64,000 bases of DNA from contig NZ_JAEUMN010000154.1 in NCBI RefSeq assembly GCF_016793225.1, positions 1-64,000 of the forward strand, in the 5' to 3' direction. The notes beneath the pieces were generated by a model, which did no database searches, was not told the origin of the DNA, and saw only the letters and a program-made list of their open reading frames with translations. Position 1 is the first letter of the stretch. Each line of letters begins with the position of its first letter. Position numbers and translations under genes: made by a program. This document shows, piece after piece, positions 18,145 through 29,551 of this stretch. Source of the DNA: Phenylobacterium sp. (lineage in GTDB: Bacteria; Pseudomonadota; Alphaproteobacteria; Caulobacterales; Caulobacteraceae).

Positions 18145-18948
18145 ATGAGCGTCACGGCCGTCGTCGTCAATCTGGTGCGCGAGAGGGTCGCCAAGTGGCC
18201 GGCGGACCCCGGCCAGGGCGTCGTCTTCGACCTGCTCCGGCTGCTCTCGCGCTGGCGCTCGCAGATGCTGGCGAACACCTACATCCACCTTCAGGGGCGC
18301 CGGATCTGGAGCGGCCCCTTCGTCGGCATGGAATACGTGGACAGCGCCACCGAGGGGGCCCTGATGCCGCGCCTGCTCGGGACGTACGAGTCCGAACTCC
18401 ATCCCCACCTTGCGAGTCTCGCCGCCGAGGGGCTGGACGGGGTGATCGATGTGGGATGCGCCGAGGGCTACTACGCCGTCGGCCTGGCGCGGATGATGCC
18501 CGACGTCACCGTCTACGCCTACGACATCGACGAGAAGGCGCGGGCCTCCTGCGCCGAGCTGGCCCAGCGCAACGGAGTCGCCGACCGCGTCGTGGTGGGG
18601 GGCGAGTTCAAGCCCGATGGGTTCGAGGCGTTCGCCGGGCGGCGCATGCTGGTGCTGGTCGACACCGAGGGCGCGGAGCTCGACATCCTGCGGCCCGATC
18701 TCTCGCCCGCCCTCGCCGGGATGAGCATCATCGTCGAGACGCACGACGTGTTCCGGGCCGGCGCGCTCGAGACGCTGCAGGCCCGGTTCGCGGCCACCCA
18801 CGACATCGTGCGCGTGGATCAGCAGCCGAAGACGTTCGAGATGCCGCCCTTCCTTAGGCCCATGACCCACCTCGACCAGCTGCTGGCGGTGTGGGAATGG
18901 CGGCTGCAGCCGACGCCGTGGCTGGTCATGCGGCCCAAGCGGACCTGA
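18145..18948 (+). CDS. Class I SAM-dependent methyltransferase (FkbM-like)
   Basis: This 267-residue protein has the SAM-binding glycine-rich loop IDVGCAEGYYAVGLA (about residues 110-125), the acidic residue of motif II (YAYDIDEKARAS), and the FkbM-type VDTEGAELDIL motif near 172, which points to O-methylation of a small molecule or glycan. The N-terminal ~95 residues have no recognised domain. Start ATG is preceded by GAGAG. It stands alone between the M23 peptidase and the convergent alcohol dehydrogenase. The acceptor is unknown. Confidence 0.78.
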   Translation: MSVTAVVVNLVRERVAKWPADPGQGVVFDLLRLLSRWRSQMLANTYIHLQGRRIWSGPFVGMEYVDSATEGALMPRLLGTYESELHPHLASLAAEGLDGVIDVGCAEGYYAVGLARMMPDVTVYAYDIDEKARASCAELAQRNGVADRVVVGGEFKPDGFEAFAGRRMLVLVDTEGAELDILRPDLSPALAGMSIIVETHDVFRAGALETLQARFAATHDIVRVDQQPKTFEMPPFLRPMTHLDQLLAVWEWRLQPTPWLVMRPKRT

Positions 18949-18972
18949 CCACCACGGCGCGGCGGGACGCCG

Positions 18973-20055
18973 TCAGGCGTCGAACACGATCACCGAGCGC
19001 GCGACCGCGCCGGTCTTCATCTCCTCGAAGGCCTCGTTGACCTGGTCGAGCTTGATCCGGCGGCTGACCATGTCGTCCAGGTGCAGCTTGCCGGCCATGT
19101 AGGCGTCCACCAGGCGGGGCATGTCCACCGGGAAGCGGTTGGAGCCCATCAGCGAGCCCTGGATGCGCTTCTCGCCCAGGAAGGCCGCGCCCATCAGGCT
19201 GATGGTCTGGCCGACGGGGATCATGCCGATGACATTGGCCGTGCCGCCGCGGGCCAGCATGTTGAACGCCTGCTCCGCCGTGGCGGCGAGGCCGATCGCC
19301 TCGAAGCTGTGCTGCACGCCGCCGCGGGTCATCTCCAGCACGGTCTTCACCGCGTCGGGACCGCCGAGGACGAAGTCGGTCGCGCCCATGGACTTGGCCA
19401 GGTTCTCCTTACCCGGGGCCATGTCGATGGCGATGATGCGGCCCGCGCCCGCGAGCGCCGCGCCGTTCACCGCCGCCAGGCCCACGCCGCCGCAGCCGAT
19501 GACGGCCACCGTGTCGCCCGGACGGACGTTCGAGGTGTGGATGACGGCGCCCACGCCGGTCATGACGCCGCAGCCGATGAGGGCGGCGCGGTCGAGCGGC
19601 ATGTCCTTGCGGATCGCCACGCAGGCGTTCTCGTGGATCAGCATCTGCTCGGCGAACGACGACAGGTTCAGGTACTGCAGCATCGGGCCGTTCGGCGCCG
19701 ACAGGCGCGGCTCGTCGTCCTCGCGGCGCTTGGTCTCGGGGCTGACGCAACGGGCCATGTGGCCGGTCACGCAGTGATCGCAGTGGCCGCAGAAGGCCGA
19801 AAGGCAGGTGATCACGTGGTCGCCCGGCTTCACCGTGCGGACCTCGGAGCCGACCGCCTCGACGATGCCGGCGCTCTCGTGGCCCAGCACGGCCGGGAGC
19901 GGGTGCGGATACTTGCCTTCCACGAAGTGGAGGTCGGAGTGGCAGACGCCGGCGGCGGCGGTGCGGATCAGCACCTCGCGCGGGCCGGGCTTGGAGATCT
20001 GAACATCTTCGATCTGAAGCGGCTTGCCCACTTCGCGCAGCACGGCGGCCTTCAT
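18973..20055 (-). CDS. Zinc-dependent alcohol dehydrogenase
   Basis: This 360-residue medium-chain dehydrogenase has catalytic zinc ligands C38 and H59-E60, the structural zinc cysteines C89, C92, C95 and C103, and the NAD-binding GCGGVG loop followed by an acidic residue (IIAIDMAPGK) indicating NAD preference. The DExx ETKRREDDEPRL insertion and LSSFAEQMLIHENACV segment are typical of the class III-related branch that includes enzymes acting on aryl alcohols or via low-molecular-weight thiols. It should oxidise an alcohol to an aldehyde in the cytoplasm. GGAGGGA lies four bases before the ATG. It is a single gene. Confidence 0.92.
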   Translation of the reverse strand: MKAAVLREVGKPLQIEDVQISKPGPREVLIRTAAAGVCHSDLHFVEGKYPHPLPAVLGHESAGIVEAVGSEVRTVKPGDHVITCLSAFCGHCDHCVTGHMARCVSPETKRREDDEPRLSAPNGPMLQYLNLSSFAEQMLIHENACVAIRKDMPLDRAALIGCGVMTGVGAVIHTSNVRPGDTVAVIGCGGVGLAAVNGAALAGAGRIIAIDMAPGKENLAKSMGATDFVLGGPDAVKTVLEMTRGGVQHSFEAIGLAATAEQAFNMLARGGTANVIGMIPVGQTISLMGAAFLGEKRIQGSLMGSNRFPVDMPRLVDAYMAGKLHLDDMVSRRIKLDQVNEAFEEMKTGAVARSVIVFDA

Positions 20056-20148
20056 GGCGTCCCTCCTCGAACAGTTGTTGGAGGAAGCCTTATCGCCGTT
20101 CAGATGCGGCTGGGAAGCCCCTATCGACAAGCCGGCGCGCGCCTTCCA

Positions 20149-20272
20149 TCTAGAGCGCATCCCACCGGGGATGAGTCAGCCGCAGGCGACCAGGATGCGC
20201 TCCAGACGAAGGACGACGAGCCCGTTCCGCCAGACGGGCTTGATTCAACCCGGTCGGCACGGGCTCTAGGGG
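20149..20272. repeat. Imperfect palindromic intergenic element
   Basis: Arms TCTAGAGCGCATCC (20149-20162) and GGATGCGCTCCAGA (20193-20206) form an inverted repeat with one mismatch and a 30-bp loop. A second nested palindrome (AGCCCGT...ACGGGCT) follows and the stretch ends in GGGCTCTAG just before chrA. A similar ending (GGCTCTAG after a TTCAGTCTGAA palindrome) occurs at about 10535-10555 downstream of the second PEPxxWA gene. No gene is present. Confidence 0.5.
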
Positions 20273-20273
20273 C

Positions 20274-21479
20274 ATGGACGCCGCGCCCCCGATGAAGGCC
20301 GTGACTGCGCTCGACGTGTTCCTGGCGTTCCTCCGCCAGGGCCTGATCTCGTTCGGCGGGCCGGTCGCCCACATCGGCTACTTCCGTCGCGAATTCGTCG
20401 AGCGGCGAGGCTGGGTGTCGGAGGGCGCCTTCGCCGACCTGATCGCGCTCTGCCACTTCCTCCCCGGGCCCGCCTCCAGCCAGATGGGCATGGCGATCGG
20501 CCTGCGGCAGGCCGGACTCCCCGGCGCGCTCGCCGCCTTCGCGGGTTTCACCCTCCCCGCCGCGGCGGCCATGATGCTGTTCGCCGCCTACTCGCCCGTG
20601 ATCTCGATGCGGTTCGGGACGGAGTGGATCCACGGCCTGAAGGTGGCCGCCGCGGCCGTGGTGCTGCAGGCGGTCGTGCAGATGGCCCGCAACCTCGCCA
20701 CAGGCCCGATCCGCGCCGGACTGGCCATCGGCGCCGGGCTGGGCCTCTTCTTCGTCCAGGGACCGGCCGCGCAGATCGCGACCCTGGTCGCGGGCGGCGC
20801 CTTCGGCGCGCTGCTGCTTCGGAACGCGCCCGCCGGAGAGCTTCCACCGGACGAGGCCTCCAGCGCCGTCGACGCCCAGAGCGCGGTGATCGCGCTCGCC
20901 ATCTTCGCGCTGCTCCTGGTGGGCCTGCCGCTGCTGGCGAGCGCGCTGCAGAACACGGGCCTGGGCCTCGCCAGCGTCTTCTACCGCACGGGGTCCCTGG
21001 TCTTCGGCGGCGGGCATGTCGTCCTGCCGCTCCTCGAGCGCGAGGTCGTCGGCCGCGGCTGGCTGGACGAGCAGAGTTTCCTGGCCGGCTACGGCGTCAT
21101 GCAGGCGCTGCCCGGACCGCTGTTCAGCTTCGCGGCGTTCGTCGGCTACCGGCAGGACTACGGCCCCGGCGGGATCGTGGGCGGCCTGATCGCGCTCTTC
21201 GGGATCTTCCTGCCCAGCCTTCTGCTGGTGACGGGGGTTCTGCCCTTCTGGGACCGCCTCAAGCGCGAGGGCTGGGCGCGCGGGCTGATGGCCGGCGTCG
21301 GCGCCACGGTCGTGGGCATCCTCGCCGCCGCGCTCTGGGACCCCGTCATCATCACCACGGTGGAACAGCCGGCGGACTGGGCGCTCATCGCCGCGGCGTT
21401 CATCTTCCTGCAGATCGCGAAACTGCCGCCCTGGCTGGTCGTGATCGGCTTCGCCGTCGCGACGGGGATCTTCCTCTAG
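20274..21479 (+). CDS. chrA: Chromate transporter ChrA
   Basis: This 401-residue membrane protein carries two chromate-transport domains, each of about 180 residues. The first opens with LRQGLISFGGPVAHIGYF and the characteristic HFLPGPASSQMG; the second has FYRTGSLVFGGGHVVLPLLE and MQALPGPLFSF. This is the standard bidomain ChrA with about ten transmembrane helices, which exports chromate using the proton gradient. The family also contains members with other anions. No chrB regulator is adjacent. The ATG follows a palindromic intergenic element and lacks a strong ribosome binding site. Confidence 0.92.
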   Translation: MDAAPPMKAVTALDVFLAFLRQGLISFGGPVAHIGYFRREFVERRGWVSEGAFADLIALCHFLPGPASSQMGMAIGLRQAGLPGALAAFAGFTLPAAAAMMLFAAYSPVISMRFGTEWIHGLKVAAAAVVLQAVVQMARNLATGPIRAGLAIGAGLGLFFVQGPAAQIATLVAGGAFGALLLRNAPAGELPPDEASSAVDAQSAVIALAIFALLLVGLPLLASALQNTGLGLASVFYRTGSLVFGGGHVVLPLLEREVVGRGWLDEQSFLAGYGVMQALPGPLFSFAAFVGYRQDYGPGGIVGGLIALFGIFLPSLLLVTGVLPFWDRLKREGWARGLMAGVGATVVGILAAALWDPVIITTVEQPADWALIAAAFIFLQIAKLPPWLVVIGFAVATGIFL

Positions 21480-21480
21480 C

Positions 21481-22398
21481 TCAGGCCGCGCGCGCCTTCG
21501 GGAGCCTGGACGGCAGCAGGGCCGGCAGCTTCGGCCACCGGAACGTCCACAGGGTCGAGCGCTGCGGAATGCAGGACTCGATCGCCGCGAGCAGGACCTC
21601 GGCCGGCCCGTCGTTCAGGAAGTGGTTTGCGCCCTCGGTCCGCACGACCCGGATGGGCCGCCGCGTGACCGTCTCCGCCGCCAGCTTCTCGGCCACCTCG
21701 ACCGGGGCGAAGTCGTCCTGGTCTCCGTGGACGATGTGGATCGGCAGGTTCACGCGCGACAGCGCGCGCTTGGCGTGGCGAAGCTGCGGCTTCTGGCCGG
21801 TGACCTCGATCACCGCGTTGCGCAGGTCGCGCGGGATCATCCTAAGCGCCTTGCCCCCCAGGTCGAGCAGCCAGCGCGCCGTCGGTCCCGCCTCGCCGAA
21901 GAAGCCGGACAGCAGAACCAGCCCCGCCACCTTGCCGGGGTTCTGGTCAGCCATGATCGAGGCGATGGCCGCCCCGTAGCTCTGGCCGACGAGAAGCACC
22001 TTCTGGCCCCGGGGCGCATACAGCACGGGGGCGAGTGCTTCGGCCTGCACGCGGATGTCCGTGACCGGATGCAGGGGCTCGGAGTTGGCGTAGCCCGGCC
22101 GGTCGACGACGATCATCTCGCGGTCCTGCGGCAGCTCGGCGAGCGTCTCGGCCCAGTACTCCGCCCAGGACGGCGCGCCGGTGATGACGACGATCTTCCA
22201 GGGCGGCGGCGCCTCGCGGGGCGTCTCGATGGCCGAGATGCGCCAGCCGTGGCCGCCCCCCGCCATGAAGCTGGTGCGGCGGACCACGCTCTCGGGATAG
22301 TCGGCCGACGTCGGGGCGTGTTCGGTCCGCCCTCGGGCCGCGGCCTCGATCGCCGCCCACCCCATCGCCAGCACGCCCTTGGGCCGCTTCCGAGCCAC
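21481..22398 (-). CDS. Alpha/beta hydrolase
   Basis: This 305-residue protein has the alpha/beta hydrolase nucleophile elbow GQSYGA, an acidic residue in HGDQDDFAP and a histidine in GANHFL, completing a Ser-Asp-His triad. The GTG at 22398 is chosen because AGGAGG lies eight bases upstream; an upstream GTG would add 16 residues. There is no signal peptide, so it is cytoplasmic. The stop codon lies one base from that of chrA on the opposite strand. It is the last gene of a minus-strand run with an acyl-CoA ligase, so an ester- or thioester-cleaving role in the same catabolism is possible. Confidence 0.85.
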   Translation of the reverse strand: MARKRPKGVLAMGWAAIEAAARGRTEHAPTSADYPESVVRRTSFMAGGGHGWRISAIETPREAPPPWKIVVITGAPSWAEYWAETLAELPQDREMIVVDRPGYANSEPLHPVTDIRVQAEALAPVLYAPRGQKVLLVGQSYGAAIASIMADQNPGKVAGLVLLSGFFGEAGPTARWLLDLGGKALRMIPRDLRNAVIEVTGQKPQLRHAKRALSRVNLPIHIVHGDQDDFAPVEVAEKLAAETVTRRPIRVVRTEGANHFLNDGPAEVLLAAIESCIPQRSTLWTFRWPKLPALLPSRLPKARAA

Positions 22399-22479
22399 CG
22401 AACTCACCTCCTGGCCTCCATTCTCAGCTGTGAAGGCTGAACGCACGGTTCAAGAGGTGGTTCGTTCCTGTTCAGGTCA

Positions 22480-24111
<1,632 letters not shown>

Positions 24112-24167
24112 CGTGGGCGGTTCCTCCAGCGGGCCGCTGCATTGAACCACGACCGCCGCGCAGATCG

Positions 24168-25103
24168 CTAGCGCTCCCCGCGCGCCTCCAGGGTGGCGGC
24201 GTTCAGCTTGCGGATCCGCTGCTCGTACAGCTGGGCCAGGCGCGCCGGGTCCGAGACCTCGCTGCGGGCGTCCCGCCACGCGAGCTGCCGCTGCCGCAGC
24301 GTCGCGCGGTCCTCGTGCGCGTCGAGCGCCCGCGCGTAGGCGCGGCGCAGGTCCACCTGCAGCCGCTGCAACCGGGGCGTCTCGCAGATGACCTGATCGG
24401 CGGGCGTGCCTTCGGCGCAGGACCGGGTCGGGGCCGCGTCAGCCTCGGCCGTGTGGACCGGCGCGCCCTCCGGCTCGGGTTCCGGGGCCGTAGCGGGGGG
24501 CGAGACGGTCTCGGAGGGGGCTTCCAAGGCGGGAGGAGGTTCAGCCGGATGCTCGGCCGGCGCGTCCACGGCCGGCGGCGCCTCGAGGGGCGCTGCGGCG
24601 ATTTCCAGGCGCGTCGGCGCGGCGGGGATGTTGGTCGGCACCGGAGGTTCGGCGCGCGGCGGCTCGCCGCTCACGATCTCGGCGACTCCGACCCCGACCA
24701 TCGCGCCCACGGCCAGGCCGGCCGCGAACCCGGCCGCGACCCAGGGCGACCGGCGCGGACGGGTCCGGGCCGGCGGCGTGCGGCTGCGCGCCGGCGCAGA
24801 CGGAGGTTCCGCCGTCTCGAGGGTCAAGGGCGGCTCGTCCGGCGGCAGGTCGGCCGGCTCGATCAGCCCCGGATCCGACCGCGGCTCGAGGGGGTCCCCA
24901 AGATCGAGGGTGATCGGCCGGGGCTCGACGTCCCGGCGGGTGCGGAGCAGCCGGCCGCGCCCGTCCCGCGCGTGGCGCTCGCGGCGGTCGGCCATCTCCT
25001 GAAGGATCCGGTAGCTGAGGTCAGCCTGTCCGCGGCTGCGCGTGGAGTCGAGCAATTGCCGGAGCTCCGGCCCGCTCAGGGAGGAGAGGTCGACCTGCAG
25101 CAT
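24168..25103 (-). CDS. Membrane-anchored protein with LprI-like C-terminal domain
   Basis: This 311-residue protein has a cytoplasmic N-terminus (about 1-115) with a helical segment and proline-rich linker, one transmembrane helix (about 121-144), a long proline/alanine/glutamate-rich linker (145-220), and a C-terminal domain (about 225-305) that matches the LprI/DUF1311 pattern: a cysteine pair (SCAEGTPADQVIC) and the helical ...LRQRQLAWRDARSE...LAQLYEQRI signature. LprI-type domains inhibit lysozyme in some bacteria, but the family is broad. ATG at 25103 is used; a GTG at 25127 would add eight residues. Its place between catabolic genes may be accidental. Confidence 0.7.
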   Translation of the reverse strand: MLQVDLSSLSGPELRQLLDSTRSRGQADLSYRILQEMADRRERHARDGRGRLLRTRRDVEPRPITLDLGDPLEPRSDPGLIEPADLPPDEPPLTLETAEPPSAPARSRTPPARTRPRRSPWVAAGFAAGLAVGAMVGVGVAEIVSGEPPRAEPPVPTNIPAAPTRLEIAAAPLEAPPAVDAPAEHPAEPPPALEAPSETVSPPATAPEPEPEGAPVHTAEADAAPTRSCAEGTPADQVICETPRLQRLQVDLRRAYARALDAHEDRATLRQRQLAWRDARSEVSDPARLAQLYEQRIRKLNAATLEARGER

Positions 25104-25218
25104 GCGAAGCAATCCCGGGCGCGTCACAACATTCGTCGCCGGCGCCCGTCACCTCACCAGCTGGAGGCAGTGTGCGCTTGCTCCACGCGTTTGTGAACCG
25201 GTCTCCGCGCCGCAGCCG

Positions 25219-26013
25219 CTAGCCGCCCGGCGCCAGCCCCTGGAGCAGGCGCGGCAGGTTGGGCTGTCCGGTGTGCGCCGTGACGCCGCCGTCCACCGGA
25301 ATGACGGCTCCCGTGATGTACGAGGCGTCGTCGGACGCGAGGAAGGCCACGACGGCGGCGATCTCCTCGGGTCGCGCGAAGCGGCCCAGCGGCACCACCT
25401 CGTTCCAGGCGTCGCGCACGCCCGGCCACTGGTCGATGCCTGCGATGATGGGCGTGTCCACCGGGCCGGGGCAGACGGCGTTGATCCGCACACCCTCGCG
25501 CGCATGGTCGATGGCGGCGGCGCGGGTGTAGTTCACGACGGCGCCCTTGGCGGCGTTGTAGGCCGCGAAGCTGTAGTCCCCGCCCAGTCCCGAGATGGAC
25601 GCCGTGTTGACGATGGCGCCGCCGCCCCGGGCCCGCATCCGCGGAATGGCGGCCCGGCAGCCGTAGAAGACGCCGTTCAGGTCGATCTCGATCACCCGCC
25701 GCCAGTCGTCGGGCGCGAGGTCAGGCGTCGCGGCGAAGCTGCCGACGCCTGCATTGTTGAACATCACGTCCAGGCCGCCGAACGCGTCTTCGGCGCGCGC
25801 CGCCAGCGCCTCGACCTGGGCCCAGTCCGCGACGTCCGCGTGCTGGTAGATCGCCCGGTCCTGGCCCAGCTCCGCGGCGACGGCCCGGCCCGCGTCGTCG
25901 TTGACGTCCGAGACCACGACAGCCGCGCCCTCGGCGTGGAACCGGCGCGCCGCAGCCAGGCCGATGCCCGACGCGCCGCCCGTGACGACCGCCACCTTGC
26001 CCTCGAACCGCAT
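25219..26013 (-). CDS. Short-chain dehydrogenase/reductase
   Basis: This 264-residue SDR has the cofactor loop TGGASGIG near residues 11-18, the NNAGV motif near 90, the catalytic Ser in NTASISG and the YNAAK active site, followed by the PGPVDTP segment. D38 after the second strand (VVSDVND) favours NAD(H). It should oxidise a secondary alcohol or reduce a ketone. GGAGG lies seven bases before the ATG. It starts 26 bp after the nitroreductase stop on the same strand, so the two are probably one operon. Confidence 0.92.
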   Translation of the reverse strand: MRFEGKVAVVTGGASGIGLAAARRFHAEGAAVVVSDVNDDAGRAVAAELGQDRAIYQHADVADWAQVEALAARAEDAFGGLDVMFNNAGVGSFAATPDLAPDDWRRVIEIDLNGVFYGCRAAIPRMRARGGGAIVNTASISGLGGDYSFAAYNAAKGAVVNYTRAAAIDHAREGVRINAVCPGPVDTPIIAGIDQWPGVRDAWNEVVPLGRFARPEEIAAVVAFLASDDASYITGAVIPVDGGVTAHTGQPNLPRLLQGLAPGG

Positions 26014-26039
26014 GCCGATTCCTCCCTGCGCGGGCCCGC

Positions 26040-26732
26040 CTAGTCGTCGAAGCCCACGAACACGGTGGCTTCCTTGACGGACTTCCGTTCCGAAACCACC
26101 GCGTTGGCCGGGAAGGTATCGTCGGGCCAGCCCAGGGCGATGCTCTTCATGATCACCTGGTCGTCGGCCACGCCCGCATGCTCGCGCACCACCGGCGACT
26201 GCATGATGCCCTGGCTGTTGATCACCGCGCCCAGCCCGCGCGACCAGGCGGCGTTGACGAGCGCCGTGGCCACCGCGCCGCAGTCGAAGGGCGCGTCGTC
26301 CATGCCCTCCAGCTCCTTGTCGAAGGTCACGATGATGCACACGGGCGCGTCGAACTGGCGGAAGCCGCGCAGCACCCAGTCCTGGCGGCCCTCCTTGTCG
26401 TCGCGGGCGATCCCCATGGCGCCGAAGAGCTGCTTGGCCACGCCCACCTGCCGCTCGCGGTGCTTGCCCTCGAAGCCCTTGGTCCCGATGCGGAATTCGC
26501 GCGACTGCGGCACGCCCGCCAGGTTGCGCTCGGTGTTGCCCGCGCGGATCCGGTCCAGGGGCTCGCCGGTGATGACGTAGAAGTTCCACGGCTGCACGTT
26601 CATCGAGGACGGCGAACGCATCGCCAGGGTGATGATCTCCTCGATCAGCTCCCGGGGCACCGGGTCGGGCTTGTAGCCACGGATCGAGCGGCGGCCGAGG
26701 ACGACTTCGTCGTAGGTCGGGATCTGAGTCAT
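26040..26732 (-). CDS. Nitroreductase family protein
   Basis: This 230-residue FMN flavoprotein has the family's RRSIRGYKPDPVP start and the RSPSSMNVQPW segment that contacts FMN, plus GWPDDTFPAN near the C-terminus. Such enzymes reduce nitro groups, quinones or enones with NAD(P)H; relatives take part in the breakdown of organic pollutants. It heads a minus-strand operon with the SDR and is transcribed divergently from the Baeyer-Villiger-type monooxygenase gene across 118 bp, which suggests shared control. Confidence 0.9.
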   Translation of the reverse strand: MTQIPTYDEVVLGRRSIRGYKPDPVPRELIEEIITLAMRSPSSMNVQPWNFYVITGEPLDRIRAGNTERNLAGVPQSREFRIGTKGFEGKHRERQVGVAKQLFGAMGIARDDKEGRQDWVLRGFRQFDAPVCIIVTFDKELEGMDDAPFDCGAVATALVNAAWSRGLGAVINSQGIMQSPVVREHAGVADDQVIMKSIALGWPDDTFPANAVVSERKSVKEATVFVGFDD

Positions 26733-26850
26733 GCGCCGCTTGCTAGCACGACCATCGCGTGACGCAGGGTCCGGCGGAAGCGCTTGAATGACGCTACGTC
26801 CGCGCCGCTTGCTGGAGCGCGTTATAGAAAGCTCGGCGAGGAGCCCGACG

Positions 26851-28677
26851 ATGGACGACGCCACCGCGGCCAAGGACCCGATCCACGACTTCGATCCTGA
26901 CGCCCTGCGGGCCAGGTACCAGGCCGAGCGGGACAAGCGCATCCGGCCGGACGGCGAGGCGCAGTACATCGAGCTTTCGGGGAAGTTCGCCCGCTACGCG
27001 GAGGAGGATCCCTACGCCGATCCGACCTTCACGCGCGCGCCCCTGAACGACGAGATCGAGGTCGCCATCATCGGCGGCGGGTTCTCGGGCATGCTGGCGG
27101 CGGCGCGTTTGCGCGAGCAGGGCGTGGACGACTTCCGCATCGTGGAGGCGGGCGGCGACTTCGGGGGGACCTGGTACTGGAACCGCTATCCCGGCGCCCA
27201 GTGCGACATCGAGAGCTACTGCTACCTGCCGCTCCTGGAGGAGCTCGGCTACATCCCGAAGGAGAAGTACAGCTACGTCGGCGAGATCTTCGAGCACTCG
27301 CAGCGGATCGGGAAGGCGTACGGCCTCTACGAGCGCGCCTGCTTCCAGACCCGCGTGAACGAGCTCAGCTGGGACGAGGGCCTGAAGCGCTGGCATATCC
27401 GCACCAACCGCGGCGACGACATGAAGGCGCGGTTCGTGATCATGGCGCTGGGCACCGCCAGCCGCGCCAAGCTGCCCGGAATCCCGGGCATCGAGGACTT
27501 CGAGGGGCACACCTTCCACACCAGCCGCTGGGACTACGACTACACCGGCGGCGACACGACGGGCGGCCTGACCAAGCTCGGCGACAAGCGCGTCGCCGTC
27601 ATCGGCACCGGCGCCACCGCCATCCAGTGCGTGCCCTATGTGGGCCAGTACGCCCAGCATCTCTACGTCTTCCAGCGGACGCCCAGCTCGGTGGACCTGC
27701 GCGGCAACAAGCCCACGGACGAGGATTGGGCCAAGACCCTGCAGCCCGGCTGGCAGCGGGCGCGGCGGCACAACTTCGCCGACATCGTCGAGGGCCGGCC
27801 CTTCAAGGAGGACCTGGTCAACGACGGCTGGACCGACATCTTCCGCAGCCTGGCCGCGGGCTTCCCGCTGGCCCAGTCGCGAACCGCGGAGGTGACGCCG
27901 GCCGACATCGCGCGCCAGGTCGAGTTGGCCGACTTCGTGAAGATGAACAAGATCCGCGCCCGTGTGGACGAGCACGTGACGGATCCGGCCACGGCCGAGG
28001 CGCTGAAGCCCTGGTACCGGCAGTTCTGCAAGCGGCCGACCTTCAACGACGAGTACCTGCCCACCTTCAACCGGCCCAATGTGACGCTCGTCGATGTGAG
28101 CGAGTCCAAGGGGGTCGAGCGGATCACCAGGACCGGGGTGGTGGCGAACGGCGTCGAGTATCCCGTGGACTGCATCATCTTCGCGTCGGGCTTCGAGATC
28201 TCGACGGCGTTCCGGCGGCGGATCGGCTTCGACATCACCGGCCGCGACGGGCTGTCGCTGTACGACTACTACAAGGACGGCTTCCGCACCCTGCACGGCC
28301 ATTCCAGCCGCGGCTTCCCCAATTGGTTCTACATCGGCATCGGCCAGAACGGCCTCTCGGTGAACATGACCGCCATGTTCGACGACCAGGCCCAGCACAT
28401 CGCCTACATCATCAAGGAGGTGAAGGCGCGCGGAGCGACGACGGTCGAGCCGACGGCGGAGGCGGAAGACGCCTGGGTGGACGTGATCCGCTCGGTGGCG
28501 GTGCTGAACCGCGATTTCCAGAACGCCTGCACCCCCGGCTACTACAACAACGAGGGCGGCGAGCGCTCCGGCGGCCTGACCGGCGGCGTCTACACGCCGG
28601 GGATCAACAAGTTCAACGCGCTGCTGGCGGAATGGCGCGCCAAGGGCGACCTCGAGGGTCTGGAGCTGAAGCCGTGA
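26851..28677 (+). CDS. Flavin-containing Baeyer-Villiger-type monooxygenase
   Basis: This 608-residue protein shows both dinucleotide-binding loops (GGGFSG at 75-80 for FAD and GTGATA at 252-257 for NADPH) and the Baeyer-Villiger fingerprint FxGxxxHxxxW at residues 217-227 ([11 protein letters not shown]). Type I enzymes of this kind turn ketones into esters or lactones. An N-terminal extension of about 60 residues, as in cyclopentadecanone/steroid-type enzymes, precedes the FAD domain. GAGGAG lies seven bases before the ATG. Its stop overlaps the start of the VOC gene, so the two are co-translated. Confidence 0.92.
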   Translation: MDDATAAKDPIHDFDPDALRARYQAERDKRIRPDGEAQYIELSGKFARYAEEDPYADPTFTRAPLNDEIEVAIIGGGFSGMLAAARLREQGVDDFRIVEAGGDFGGTWYWNRYPGAQCDIESYCYLPLLEELGYIPKEKYSYVGEIFEHSQRIGKAYGLYERACFQTRVNELSWDEGLKRWHIRTNRGDDMKARFVIMALGTASRAKLPGIPGIEDFEGHTFHTSRWDYDYTGGDTTGGLTKLGDKRVAVIGTGATAIQCVPYVGQYAQHLYVFQRTPSSVDLRGNKPTDEDWAKTLQPGWQRARRHNFADIVEGRPFKEDLVNDGWTDIFRSLAAGFPLAQSRTAEVTPADIARQVELADFVKMNKIRARVDEHVTDPATAEALKPWYRQFCKRPTFNDEYLPTFNRPNVTLVDVSESKGVERITRTGVVANGVEYPVDCIIFASGFEISTAFRRRIGFDITGRDGLSLYDYYKDGFRTLHGHSSRGFPNWFYIGIGQNGLSVNMTAMFDDQAQHIAYIIKEVKARGATTVEPTAEAEDAWVDVIRSVAVLNRDFQNACTPGYYNNEGGERSGGLTGGVYTPGINKFNALLAEWRAKGDLEGLELKP

Positions 28678-29060
28678 CCGTCCTGGCGATGACCAAGCTG
28701 ATCGTCGCCGACGTCGAGAAGGCCAAGGCCTTCTACGAGCCGGTGTGCGGCGTGCGCGAAGTGCGCCGGATCAACGCCGGATCGGGCGCCTCGGCCATCA
28801 CCGAGCTGATCATGGCCGCCGACAAGCCGGGCGGCGCGACGCTGGTCCTCTTCCAGTCGCACGGCGGCCCGCCGCCCGCGCCGGGCTCGTGCGTGCTGGT
28901 GTTCGAGACCGACGACGTGGACGCCTTCGTGGAGCGGGCGGTGGCGGCCGGCGGCGCGGTGCAGACGCCCGTCACCCGGCTGCCGGAACTGGGCCTCAGC
29001 TACGCCTACGTCCGCGACCCGGAGGGGCACATCCTGGAGCCGCTCTGCCGCAAGGCGTGA
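28674..29060 (+). CDS. VOC superfamily (glyoxalase-like) protein
   Basis: This 128-residue protein has one glyoxalase/bleomycin-resistance fold unit pair: [21 protein letters not shown] at the start and [15 protein letters not shown] at the end, with the DPEGH segment often carrying a metal-binding glutamate. The GTG start overlaps the previous stop (GTGA), showing coupling to the monooxygenase. An alternative ATG is at 28689. Members include glyoxalases, dioxygenases and isomerases, so a role on the product of the monooxygenase is plausible but unproven. Confidence 0.82.
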   Translation: MTVLAMTKLIVADVEKAKAFYEPVCGVREVRRINAGSGASAITELIMAADKPGGATLVLFQSHGGPPPAPGSCVLVFETDDVDAFVERAVAAGGAVQTPVTRLPELGLSYAYVRDPEGHILEPLCRKA

Positions 29061-29164
29061 GGGTCTCCGCGGGGTCTTGAAAGCCGGCGCGTCCGTTCCA
29101 AATCCTTCGCCGACCGCTGCCGACAGCGGCCGATCGGATGAAAGGAACGGATGGAGTCACGGCC

Positions 29165-29449
29165 ATGCGCCTCGCGACGACGGAAAGCTCGGTATACGCC
29201 CAGGGCCTCGCGGCCGCGCTCGCCCGCGGCGTTCGCCCCGCGGTGGGTTTCACGATCCCCGACGACGTGCTGAAGGATCCCGACCTCACGCTGCGCGACA
29301 AGCGCGAGATCCTGTCCTCCTGGGCGTCCGACGCCTCCGCGGTCCAGGACGAGCCGACGCTGCGGTGGCTGCTCGGCACGCCCGAGCCCGTCCCCTTTAT
29401 CGAGGTGCGCGACGCCCTGGCGCGCCTCGATCGGCTCGAGCGGATGTAG
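29165..29449 (+). CDS. Small conserved protein of unknown function
   Basis: This 94-residue cytoplasmic protein contains a segment IPDDVLKDPDLTLRDKREIL followed by a region rich in Ser, Ala and Glu and ending in RLDRLERM. The same DDVL...LTLxxKREILxxWASD core is found in many short alphaproteobacterial proteins of unknown role. GGAG lies eight bases upstream of the ATG at 29165; an in-frame ATG at 29138 would add nine residues. It has no membrane segment or metal-binding motif. Confidence 0.72.
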   Translation: MRLATTESSVYAQGLAAALARGVRPAVGFTIPDDVLKDPDLTLRDKREILSSWASDASAVQDEPTLRWLLGTPEPVPFIEVRDALARLDRLERM

Positions 29450-29551
29450 CCGGCGCCCCGGACGACGCCGCCGGGAACGATCGCCCTGCCCGAACGGTTG
29501 GCGGGACAAGCTTCCTTCGAGAAGCGCCCCCACAAACCAGGAAGGTGAGCC

